64,000 bases of DNA from positions 558,001-622,000 of the forward strand of contig JAFECE010000011.1 of assembly GCA_018242295.1 (NCBI GenBank), in the 5' to 3' direction. Below the pieces are notes generated by a model. The model was not told where the DNA came from. It did not search any database and worked only from the letters and a program-made list of their open reading frames with translations. This DNA is from Pseudomonadota bacterium (GTDB lineage Bacteria > Pseudomonadota > Alphaproteobacteria > Rhizobiales > Hyphomicrobiaceae). Numbering within the stretch: the stretch's first letter is position 1; the number at the start of each line of letters is the position of its first letter. The translations under genes were made by a program, and so were the position numbers. Positions 9,175-16,613 of this stretch are shown here, in pieces.

Positions 9175-9705
9175 TCAGCCCAGGAAATAGCTCAGGCCAA
9201 AGTAGGTGGGTGCGATGATACCTGCCGCCCAGATTGCGGCCGATAAAACATTGACCAGCTGGAATTGCCATTGTGGCATTGAGTACATCCCCGCAACGAC
9301 CGGGATGATCGCGCGGACGGGGCCGAAGAAGTGCCCGAAAAACACGCCGAGAGCGCCCCATTTCGCAAAAAATGCCTCGCCGTGCTCCACCAACTCCGGT
9401 TTGCGGTTGAACGGCCAAATCTTGTGGATGTCGTCCTTGTAGTAGCGGCCTATCCAATAGGAGACGGCGTAACCGAAGGTGCCGCCGATACTCGCAGCGA
9501 CGATCGCTGGCCAGAGAACGTCGAGCCCTACGCCGCTTTTAGCCAGCAACGCGGAAATCCCGATCAAAATCGCGGTGCCCGGCCAGATGATCGAAAGAAA
9601 ACAGAAGCTTTCGAGAAATGCGACCACAAATGCGACGGGCATGGCCCAGCCCTCGTTGGCCCTCACAAACTCGACGATCGCATTGACAAAGTCCTGCACG
9701 CTCAT
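9175..9705 (-). CDS. DedA family membrane protein
   Basis: This is a DedA/SNARE-associated (VTT-domain) inner-membrane protein of 176 residues, a family linked to undecaprenyl-phosphate and phospholipid flipping and to membrane homeostasis. The signature F-F-G-H-F-F-G-P-V-R-A-I-I-P-V-V-A-G lies near residue 125. Acidic and Gly residues of the re-entrant loop are at F-L-E-S-F and P-G-T-A-I-L-I-G. There are about four to five hydrophobic segments. A second, longer DedA gene lies at 42750-43415 and is only distantly similar. Confidence 0.9.
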   Translation of the reverse strand: MSVQDFVNAIVEFVRANEGWAMPVAFVVAFLESFCFLSIIWPGTAILIGISALLAKSGVGLDVLWPAIVAASIGGTFGYAVSYWIGRYYKDDIHKIWPFNRKPELVEHGEAFFAKWGALGVFFGHFFGPVRAIIPVVAGMYSMPQWQFQLVNVLSAAIWAAGIIAPTYFGLSYFLG

Positions 9706-9812
9706 TTGTAGCGACTTTCACTTTCGAGGTTATTGTTAGCGTGCAAGCCGATGCGGCCGACGGTCGTGTGCCCTGTGACGGCCAAATAAGAAGCCAAATC
9801 GCAGGTTCAAGT

Positions 9813-10274
9813 CTAGCGGCACCGGCGCGAGATCTCCTGTGCGAGTTCACGCGAGACTTCGCGCGAAAGCATCGCTCCGCGTGCAATCTGTGCCGTCGTC
9901 AATCCGAGATAACCGCCTCCACTCAGGGCGGAAGGACCGCGATCGGCTTCCGCTTTGCCACGCGCCAACTCGTTGCAATTCAATTCCTTGCGCTTTTTGC
10001 TGAAGGCCATGAGACGTACCCCCGACGCATATTCATGAGGGCCGGCGGGATGGTTCACCCAAGCGCGGGATGTGTCCGCCATGTAGGAATCGAAAACCAT
10101 TTTGCGTTGGCTGATGCAGACATGGCTGTCGTCGACGCACTTCATGCCGAGCGCCGGGTCTCCCAATGCTGCTTCGTTGCCTGCGCATCCGGCTGCCGCA
10201 AAGGTGATGGCGAGCAGAAACGCCATGGCGGTATTCGATTTTCGGGCCGGGAGCGCATATTCGAATTTATGCAA
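9813..10274 (-). CDS. Putative lipoprotein of unknown function
   Basis: A 153-residue product starts at a TTG with a basic N-region, then a hydrophobic segment ending in a lipobox-like A-A-A-G-C-A near residue 30. That predicts a lipidated, exported protein. The mature part has Cys pairs (M-K-C, V-C-I, N-C-N, R-R-C) and is otherwise unfamiliar. An ATG at 10226 would leave a signal with no positive charge, so I prefer the TTG. It is divergent from the quinone oxidoreductase gene. Confidence 0.6.
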   Translation of the reverse strand: MHKFEYALPARKSNTAMAFLLAITFAAAGCAGNEAALGDPALGMKCVDDSHVCISQRKMVFDSYMADTSRAWVNHPAGPHEYASGVRLMAFSKKRKELNCNELARGKAEADRGPSALSGGGYLGLTTAQIARGAMLSREVSRELAQEISRRCR

Positions 10275-10431
10275 GGTAATTTCCGTTTTCGTTTCCCTCT
10301 GGCGGTAGAAAGCCAGCGTGGCAGGCTCGTGACCAACGGGGGTCTAAGATGTGGCCCGTGTCAACCCACTAGCCGGATTCGCCGCAGAACTGCATCTCTA
10401 CGCCTCAGATCGTCCGATTGGAGCCTAAGCC

Positions 10432-11400
10432 ATGCCATTTGCCGTTCAGATACATGCTGCCGGGGGTCCGGAAGCCTTGGTCTACGAGGAGGTGGCCGTT
10501 CCTGATCCGGGCCCTGGGGAGGTGCGTCTTCGCCAGCGCGCCATCGGCGTGAACTATATCGACGTCTACCATCGAAATGGCCTCTACAAGTTACCGAAGC
10601 TGCCGGCGATCATCGGTTCGGAAGGGGCGGGCGACGTCATTGCAATCGGCCGTGGCGTCGAGCAGTTCAAGGTTGGCGATAGGGTCGCTTATGCCGGTCC
10701 GCTTGGCGGCTATGCTGAAGAACGGATCGTGCCTGCCGAACGGCTCGTGAAGTTGCCGGATGGCATTTCGTATGAGACGGCCGCGGCGGGGCTGCTGCAG
10801 GGCATGACGGTTCGCTACCTGCTGCGCGAAGTTTATCGGGTTGGGCCCGAGACGACGATGCTCTTGCACGCTGCGGCAGGCGGCGTCGGTCTTATTGCGT
10901 GCCAGTGGGCACATGCGCTCGGCGCGACAATCATCGGGACGGTCGGTTCGGATGAGAAAGCGGAGCTTGCCATGGCCAACGGCTGCACGCACGCAATCAA
11001 CACGAAGCGCGATGATTTCGTCAGCGGCGTGCGCGAGTACACGCAGGGAAACGGATGCGATGTCGTTTACGATTCCATCGGCAAGGATACATTTCCGCAA
11101 TCGCTCGATTGTCTGAAACCGAAGGGGCTTTGGGTCTCATTCGGCAATTCGTCGGGGCCGGTTCCGCCATTCGAACTCACGGCTCTGAAAGGGTCTCTTT
11201 TCGCCACGCGCCCGTCGCTTTTAGCTTATACGGCAACACCCAAGGATCTCCAGGATAACGCGGCCGAACTCTTCGAGATGCTGCTCAGCAAACAAATTCG
11301 GATCTCGGTCAATCACCAATATCCGTTGAGCCATGCCGCAGATGCGCATCGAGATCTTGAAGCCCGGCGAACGACGGGCTCGATCATTCTCATTCCCTAA
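10432..11400 (+). CDS. qor: NADPH:quinone oxidoreductase (zeta-crystallin type, MDR family)
   Basis: This is a medium-chain dehydrogenase of 322 residues without the catalytic zinc Cys/His set, as expected for quinone oxidoreductases that pass electrons from NADPH to quinones. The N-terminal GroES-like domain has GVNYIDVYHRNGLY and GSEGAGDV. The Rossmann domain has A-A-A-G-G-V-G-L-I-A. The C-terminus ends in TTGSIILIP, typical of the family. It is eight bases ahead of a glutathione transferase gene, suggesting a two-gene detoxification unit. Confidence 0.92.
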   Translation: MPFAVQIHAAGGPEALVYEEVAVPDPGPGEVRLRQRAIGVNYIDVYHRNGLYKLPKLPAIIGSEGAGDVIAIGRGVEQFKVGDRVAYAGPLGGYAEERIVPAERLVKLPDGISYETAAAGLLQGMTVRYLLREVYRVGPETTMLLHAAAGGVGLIACQWAHALGATIIGTVGSDEKAELAMANGCTHAINTKRDDFVSGVREYTQGNGCDVVYDSIGKDTFPQSLDCLKPKGLWVSFGNSSGPVPPFELTALKGSLFATRPSLLAYTATPKDLQDNAAELFEMLLSKQIRISVNHQYPLSHAADAHRDLEARRTTGSIILIP

Positions 11401-11408
11401 GGACTGAT

Positions 11409-12053
11409 ATGCAGGACGACGGAGACGACGAGCCAATCGCACTCTATTTTTGGCCGACGCCCAATGGCTTGAAGATTTCCATCATGCTTGAGGAGCTTGG
11501 TGTGCCGTACGAGGTGAAATTCGTCGACATCGGCAAGGGCGAGCAATTCGCGCCGGAATTCCTGGCGATTTCACCCAACAACAAGATACCGGCGATTGTC
11601 GATCCCGAAGGTCCCGACGGTCAGCGGCTCGCGCTTTTTGAATCGGGCGCCATTCTGCAGTACCTCGGCCGGAAGTTTGGGGCCTTCTATCCGTCCAGCG
11701 AGCGGGCGAAGGCGGATGTCGACGAATGGCTTTTTTGGGGAGTGTCGGGGTTCGGTCCGATGGCTGGGCAATGCAATCACTTCCGCACTTACGCGCCGGA
11801 GAAGATTCCCTACGCAATCGATCGTTGTACGAAAGAGATTGAGCGGCTGTTCGGCGTGTTGGACAAGCGGCTGTCCGATCGTCCGTATCTCGCGGGCCAG
11901 TATTCGATCGCGGACATCGCAAGTTTCACTTGGGCGCGGATCTCCGAGAAGCTCGGGCAAGACATCGCCAAGTTTCCGAATGTCGAGCGGTGGCTCGGAG
12001 ACATCGGTCAGCGCCCGGCGGTGGTCAAAGGTCTGGCTGTAAAGAAAGTGTGA
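11409..12053 (+). CDS. Glutathione S-transferase (Nu class, YfcG/YghU-like)
   Basis: The 214-residue protein has a thioredoxin-fold N-domain (Y-F-W-P-T-P-N-G-L-K-I) with the T-P-N-G-x-K motif of Nu-class transferases. The cis-Pro loop (N-K-I-P-A-I-V-D) and the F-E-S-G-A-I-L-Q-Y-L glutathione site follow. The helical C-domain has the QYSIADIASFTWAR motif. Enzymes of this class often act as disulfide-bond reductases or peroxidases with glutathione. The start has AAGGA seven bases upstream, and it directly follows qor. Confidence 0.92.
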   Translation: MQDDGDDEPIALYFWPTPNGLKISIMLEELGVPYEVKFVDIGKGEQFAPEFLAISPNNKIPAIVDPEGPDGQRLALFESGAILQYLGRKFGAFYPSSERAKADVDEWLFWGVSGFGPMAGQCNHFRTYAPEKIPYAIDRCTKEIERLFGVLDKRLSDRPYLAGQYSIADIASFTWARISEKLGQDIAKFPNVERWLGDIGQRPAVVKGLAVKKV

Positions 12054-12065
12054 AATGGCTTGGAA

Positions 12066-12335
12066 TTATTCGCCGCGACCGACCAGGCTTTCGGGATCGA
12101 CCGTGCGTCCGGTGACTTTTTGAAAGGCCATGGCGCTCAGCACTTTGTTCGACTGTACGTGCCGAAGCGCTTCGGATGGCTCGCTGGTCCGGCCAGTGAG
12201 CGGATTCCCCACGGTGTCGCCACCCGACAGATCAGACAATCCGATGTAGGCGGGGTGCGATCCTTGCTGCGCACAACCTGCGAGCAATAGAAACCCCGTA
12301 GCCGCCAACGAGCGGCAGACTACTGACTGAACCAT
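12066..12335 (-). CDS. Small lipoprotein
   Basis: An 89-residue product has a short signal sequence and the lipobox L-L-A-G-C near residue 21, so it should be lipidated after export. The rest is polar with no recognised domain; it contains S-D-L-S-G-G-D-T-V-G-N-P and a Ser/Thr-rich centre. A GAGGG ribosome-binding site precedes the ATG. It ends 12 bases from the glutathione transferase gene, convergent with it. Confidence 0.65.
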   Translation of the reverse strand: MVQSVVCRSLAATGFLLLAGCAQQGSHPAYIGLSDLSGGDTVGNPLTGRTSEPSEALRHVQSNKVLSAMAFQKVTGRTVDPESLVGRGE

Positions 12336-12741
12336 AATCCCTCACTCAGGCTAGAAGCAGCCCGAACCCTCCTTAAGACCGATTCCCGGCCCCGAATTTA
12401 AGGTTACCAGCCCGCGGCTGAACCCCGGCTGAACATTCGAACCCCGTCGTTCGATCTAGCCGCCGCGGGTCGTCTTTTTGAAGCATGGTTAGCAATTGGT
12501 GGCAACCCTTCTTAAGGCTAGATCAACAGTCGTCGCAAGGCGAATAGAATGTTTCGATTTTGGGCGCCCGGTAGTGGCGTGTAAGGCCATTTTAGCCTGC
12601 GGTTAATGCAAATTTGTTCGGGTTTTTACGAGTTTTCATTCATCCGCTGCGATGGTTTCGGTGCGCTCATCTGATTGCGAGCGCGTTGGCTTTGCCGCCC
12701 TTCGACATGAAGAGCGTATGGCGGTTTTGGAGTATTTTCAC
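12336..12741. other. Intergenic region before the Sel1-type gene
   Basis: About 400 bases without a convincing gene. It is flanked by the divergent lipoprotein gene and the Sel1 gene, so promoters for both probably lie here. I see no clear sigma-70 pair, no strong stem-loop and no repeat that I can name. Confidence 0.5.
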
Positions 12742-13011
12742 ATGGCACGCATGGACGTGTTGTCGCGTCAAATCGATTACTCGGCTCAGGGCGATCACAC
12801 TGATGCCCTCTTCGAGCTCGGCCTCAGCTTCTGCACCGGTCGCGACGGCGCGATCGATCTCATCCAGGCTCATAAGTGGTTCAACATCGCGGCGAGCCGC
12901 GGCAACGACGAAGCGAAACGCTACCGGTCGGAAGTCGCGTGCGACATGAGCAAGGCCGACATCATCAAAGCGCAGAAGCTCGCCCGCGAGTGGCTCGTTT
13001 CGCTTCACTGA
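12742..13011 (+). CDS. Sel1-like repeat protein
   Basis: From the ATG at 12742 (GGAG 11 bases upstream) the product has 89 residues and holds one to two Sel1/TPR-like helical repeats. The recognisable part is D-A-L-F-E-L-G-L-S-F-C-T-G-R-D-G followed by Q-A-H-K-W-F-N-I-A-A-S-R-G, the core of a Sel1 unit. A basic helix with A-Q-K-L-A-R-E-W ends the protein. Sel1 proteins are scaffolds, and no partner is evident here. Upstream in-frame ATGs at 12718 and 12652 would lengthen it to 97 or 119 residues. Confidence 0.75.
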   Translation: MARMDVLSRQIDYSAQGDHTDALFELGLSFCTGRDGAIDLIQAHKWFNIAASRGNDEAKRYRSEVACDMSKADIIKAQKLAREWLVSLH

Positions 13012-13056
13012 GTTCCTTCGTTCGAAGGGCAGCGCGCGGCGTTGTTCTTTGCGGCG

Positions 13057-13707
13057 TCAGCAATTCGAGAAGAACGAGGAGAGGCACTTCCAAGAGTTCT
13101 TGGCGGCGCCGCCGACTGCCGCTCCGGCCTTCTCGAGCGCGGTGCTCGCAGACTTCGCGGCTTCGCCTGCGGACTTCTGCGTATCGCTCAATCCTGCGCC
13201 TGCCGTTTTTGCGCTTTTTTCGACCATTTCCTGTACGGTCTTCGGCGGCGCTTCATTCGCCGTCGCGTCCTGCGTCTGATCGTGAGGCGCTGCGGCCGGT
13301 TCCGGCTGCGATGCGGCAGCAGGCGCTTCTTGGGGATGAGTCCCTGCCAGAGCCGGCGTGCCTCCGGTCGTGGTCAGATCAGGGGCGCCGTTCTGCGGCG
13401 TGCCGTCCGATCCTCCATCGAGCATCGTTGGGACCGGCAGTTCTCTGCGTTCGCCTGGGCAGGGAGCCATCATTGTCCGGTCTATCGAACAGCTCGCGTG
13501 AGCGCCTGCCTTGGCTAGCGACGTGATGCAATAGAGCTTGGCCACCGTATCGATCGTCGCGCTGGACGTGCCGTCGACGACGCAGGCGTAGCTTGCGTCA
13601 GGGCCGGTGCATTTGACGCACAACTCGGTCGCATTCGCCGCGGCCGCGCCCAGGACCAGGAGGGCCGCAATCCCGATACTCGACTGTGTCTCGATGCTAG
13701 CGCGCAC
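13057..13707 (-). CDS. Secreted Cys-containing protein with Ala/Pro-rich linker
   Basis: The 216-residue product starts at GTG and has a signal peptide (G-I-A-A-L-L-V-L-G-A-A-A-A-N-A, cleavage near residue 26). Its mature N-domain has six Cys (C-V-K-C, Y-A-C-V, Y-C-I, A-S-C-S, P-C-P) that could form three disulfides. An Ala/Pro/Gln-rich linker follows, then an Ala/Lys helical region like late-embryogenesis or phasin-type sequence, ending in W-K-C-L-S-S-F-F-S-N-C. I do not recognise the family. It is probably periplasmic and convergent with the Sel1 gene. Confidence 0.6.
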   Translation of the reverse strand: MRASIETQSSIGIAALLVLGAAAANATELCVKCTGPDASYACVVDGTSSATIDTVAKLYCITSLAKAGAHASCSIDRTMMAPCPGERRELPVPTMLDGGSDGTPQNGAPDLTTTGGTPALAGTHPQEAPAAASQPEPAAAPHDQTQDATANEAPPKTVQEMVEKSAKTAGAGLSDTQKSAGEAAKSASTALEKAGAAVGGAAKNSWKCLSSFFSNC

Positions 13708-13867
13708 GGCTCAGCCCGTTTCCAGTTGGAAGGATATTGCTTTCAGGACACTAGGACGACTTTCGGGCGACTGCCAGCGGTGACATCATCACCTCTGTGC
13801 ATTGTTCCGTCGTGTCTTGCATTGCGCTGGCGTGGCCTCTATAGGGGGCACTTGCCCATTGATTTGG

Positions 13868-13960
13868 GGAGACGTGGCCGAGTGGCTGAAGGCAACGGTT
13901 TGCTAAATCGTCATACGCTTTAAAGGCGTATCGAGGGTTCGAATCCCTCCGTCTCCGCCA
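13868..13960 (+). tRNA. tRNA-Ser (anticodon GCU)
   Basis: A full 93-base type II tRNA has a 7-bp acceptor stem (GGAGACG with CGTCTCC), discriminator G and encoded CCA. The D-arm contains GGCCGAGTGG. The anticodon loop TTGCTAA gives anticodon GCT at 13902-13904. A long variable arm (TACGCTTTAAAGGCGTA) is followed by a T-arm with GGTTCGAATCC. The long arm and anticodon assign it to serine, reading AGC and AGU codons. Confidence 0.98.
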
Positions 13961-14206
13961 ATTGCCCTAGGCCGCGGTATACCACCACTCAAGTCGCGCT
14001 CTAGGCGAAAGTTTGGCTCTACTCTGCTGTTCGATCAATAGCGGCGGCGCCGTTCGAATGCAGCGCCGGTCAGCTCCGGGCCATTAACAACCTCTGGATA
14101 ATCGTCACGGAGATAGAGCAGTGCCCCGCATTGGGCCTAAGCTCGCTCCGAACGCCATGACGCCTTAAGCTAAGCTTCATAGGGTGTGACGCGGAGATTC
14201 TACGGC

Positions 14207-14739
14207 ATGGCGAAGTTCGTGTTCGGAATGAACCAGTCATTGGACGGCTACGTCGATCACCAGGAAATGCGGCCGCCTGACCTCGTGCTCTTTCGTCACT
14301 GGATAGAACATGTGCGCAACCTGACCGGCAGCATCTATGGTCGCCGCATATACGAGGTGATGCGATATTGGGATGAAGACCATCCTGAGTGGGACGCCGA
14401 CCGACATGAATTCGCGGCCGCATGGCGGGCCCAACCGAAGTGGGTCGTGTCTGGTTCATTGAAGTCCGTCGGCCCCAACGCCACCCTTGTCGGCGACGAC
14501 CTTGAGGTGGCGATGCGCGCGCTGAAGGCTGAGCATGTCGGCGAGATCGCGGCGCCGGACCAGACCTAGCAAGAAGCCTGACAGACCTTGGCCTTATTGA
14601 TGAGTATCGCCTTTACTTCCGCCCCTTTGTGCTGGGTCGCGGCAAGCCATTCTTCGCTGGCCCCCGCCCCCCGCTCCGCCTTGTGGCCAGCGATGCAATT
14701 GGCGAGGACGCTATGAGACTGACATACGTTCCCGCTTAA
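14207..14739 (+). pseudogene. RibD C-terminal/dihydrofolate reductase-like protein, frameshifted
   Basis: The first frame (from ATG 14207) gives the typical start of this family, F-G-M-N-Q-S-L-D-G-Y-V-D, and continues to G-E-I-A before reaching a TAG at 14567. From about 14552 the next frame continues the family without a gap: A-G-P-D-L-A-R-S-L-T-D-L-G-L-I-D-E-Y-R-L, then F-V-L-G-R-G-K-P-F-F and a TAA at 14737-14739. One missing base near 14549-14553, in a GCGGCGCC run, explains the break. Intact relatives are NADPH-dependent reductases of about 180 residues. It is either a true recent pseudogene or a sequencing error. Confidence 0.8.
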
Positions 14740-14830
14740 TCACCAACAACTCGCGGTAGACTGGGGCGACGCGTAAGGACCGTTCTGGGGCAACAAAAGG
14801 GCCGTTGTCCGCAATTATACCCTCAACCAA

Positions 14831-14871
14831 ACCGCGAGCCGTTCTCATGCGCGGCGCGCACGGCTCGCGGT
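14831..14871. terminator. Strong stem-loop between convergent genes
   Basis: A perfect 12-bp inverted repeat, ACCGCGAGCCGT (14831-14842) and ACGGCTCGCGGT (14860-14871), has a 17-base GC-rich loop. It lies between the frameshifted plus-strand gene and the minus-strand AraC-type regulator, the usual place for a bidirectional terminator. There is no clear T-tract on either side. Confidence 0.5.
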
Positions 14872-14920
14872 CCTGTCTCTAAAATCACCTGAAACCGGGT
14901 TCTCCGGGCTCAGAGCGGAT

Positions 14921-15904
14921 CTACATCGCCGCTCGGTTCTTACCGTCTATCGCGTCGCTTCGCGCATTTCGCCGTAACACTTGCGGGGGTTGTCCAAAGG
15001 CGCGCAAAAAAGCGCGACGCATTTGGTCCCGATCGCTGAACCCGGTTTGACGGGCCACGACCTCGATCGGGTGACTGCTTTGCTCCATGAGGGAACGCGC
15101 AGCTTCCACACGGAGGTTTTCGATCGCCTTTGCTGGGGACTGCCCAGTTTCGGCTCTAAATGCACGGCTAAACTGCCTCGGGCTCAGGTGGGCCGCCTCA
15201 GCAAGCCGAGGCACGGTCAGCGGCGTGTGGAGATTTGCGCGGGCGAAAGCGAGAGCCGTCTGAATTCGATCGGACTTCGGCGAAAGTTCAAGGAGTGTCG
15301 AGAACTGCGATTGCCCGCCGCCGCGCCGATGATAGAGGACGAGTTTGCGAGCGACTGACTTCGCAAATTCCGCGCCCAGGTCATCCTCCACCAGTGCGAG
15401 CGCGAGGTCGATGCCAGCGCTCATCCCCGCTGAGGTCCAGATCGGGCCATCATTGATAAAGATCCGATCCTCGTCGATCTTCGCCTTCGGAAATCGCTTC
15501 TGCAGTTCGCGCGCATAGAGCCAGTGCGTCGTCGCGCGGCGCCCGTCCAGAAGACCAGCTTCCGCCAATACAAACGTCCCAGTGCAGATCGCGGCGACGC
15601 GCCGATGTGTGCGGACCGCTCTGCGCACTAACTCGATCATCGCTGGTCTATGCGGCTCCCGCGAAGTTGTGCCGCCGCCGATGATGAGAGTGTTGCCGGC
15701 TTCGTCGGTGAACCGTTCTGTCTCAAGTCGCATGCCTAACGACGTGCTGACCGCGCCGCCTGTCTCCGAAACAAACCGGAAGTCATAAGGAGCCCGTTCC
15801 TCCAACATGTTGGCGGTTTCGAAGACCGAGAGCGCAGCGAGCGCGATGACCGAGTGGCCAGGGAAAACGAGGAAAGTGATGCGCCGCACGGGGAAGGCCC
15901 TCAT
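14921..15904 (-). CDS. GlxA-family (DJ-1/PfpI plus AraC) transcriptional regulator
   Basis: The 327-residue regulator has an N-terminal DJ-1/PfpI-like domain (residues about 8-190) with the nucleophile-elbow segment A-A-I-C-T-G-T-F and the T-T-H-W motif. A C-terminal AraC/XylS double helix-turn-helix domain follows (L-A-E-A-A-H-L-S-P-R-Q-F-S-R-A-F and V-A-R-Q-T-G-F-S-D). Such proteins sense small metabolites, often with no enzymatic activity. The gene is divergent from iorA with a 236-base shared promoter region, so it is a good candidate regulator of the molybdenum hydroxylase operon. Confidence 0.9.
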   Translation of the reverse strand: MRAFPVRRITFLVFPGHSVIALAALSVFETANMLEERAPYDFRFVSETGGAVSTSLGMRLETERFTDEAGNTLIIGGGTTSREPHRPAMIELVRRAVRTHRRVAAICTGTFVLAEAGLLDGRRATTHWLYARELQKRFPKAKIDEDRIFINDGPIWTSAGMSAGIDLALALVEDDLGAEFAKSVARKLVLYHRRGGGQSQFSTLLELSPKSDRIQTALAFARANLHTPLTVPRLAEAAHLSPRQFSRAFRAETGQSPAKAIENLRVEAARSLMEQSSHPIEVVARQTGFSDRDQMRRAFLRAFGQPPQVLRRNARSDAIDGKNRAAM

Positions 15905-16140
15905 GTCCTAAATTTGCGTTTCTATGACATTTCAGTCACGCTTCCGCAAGCGTATAGCCCTTTTCTGCAATCCGCGGAGAGGGCCCATTCAATGACTAGC
16001 CCTACCAGCAAAGCTGTGGCTGTGGAGACAGGTGCGTTGTCCGGTTTCGGCGGCTTGAAGTTCTGTCCGGAGCTGACCTTGGCATATGAATAAGTTGACC
16101 TATTTCTCACAGCACGCCGCTCTTTCCAGATGAGGTCCCC

Positions 16141-16605
16141 ATGATCGAATTCAAAGTGAACGGCAAAGAGGTATCGGTCGACGTACCCGATGACATGCCC
16201 ATCCTCTGGGTTCTTCGCGATGTCCTCGGGATGACTGGTACCAAGTTCGGGTGCGGCATTGGCCAATGCGGCGCTTGCACAATCCATGTTGGCGGAGAGG
16301 CCCGCAGGGGATGCCTTACGCAGGCCTCAGAAATAGCGGGACACGACGTGACGACGATCGAGGGAATTGGCGCAACACCGGCTGGCAAAGCCGTGCAAGC
16401 GGCTTGGCTGAATCTCGAAGTTGTCCAATGCGGCTACTGCCAATCAGGGCAGATCATGTCGGCATCGGCTTTGCTCAAGACGACCCCCGCGCCGAGCGAT
16501 AGCGATATCGACGCCGCTATGACCGGAAACATTTGCCGTTGCGGCACTTATTTGCGCATCCGGGACGCAATCAAGGAAGCAGCCAAATCCGTTGCAGCGA
16601 AGTGA
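16141..16605 (+). CDS. iorA: (2Fe-2S) subunit of an isoquinoline 1-oxidoreductase-type molybdenum hydroxylase
   Basis: The 154-residue electron-transfer subunit has a plant-type [2Fe-2S] domain (Cys38, Cys43, Cys46, Cys58). A four-helix domain with the second [2Fe-2S] cluster (Cys97, Cys100, Cys132, Cys134, in C-G-Y-C and C-R-C-G) follows. It passes electrons from the molybdenum subunit to an acceptor. No FAD subunit is encoded in the operon, which fits the IorAB-type rather than the xanthine dehydrogenase type. The next gene starts eight bases after the stop. Confidence 0.93.
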   Translation: MIEFKVNGKEVSVDVPDDMPILWVLRDVLGMTGTKFGCGIGQCGACTIHVGGEARRGCLTQASEIAGHDVTTIEGIGATPAGKAVQAAWLNLEVVQCGYCQSGQIMSASALLKTTPAPSDSDIDAAMTGNICRCGTYLRIRDAIKEAAKSVAAK

Positions 16606-16613
16606 GGCCACAC

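Noticed and set aside
9800-9820. T-arm-like GGTTCAAGTC near the end of the lipoprotein gene
   Set aside because: No acceptor stem, D-arm or anticodon arm can be fitted around it, so it is not a tRNA.
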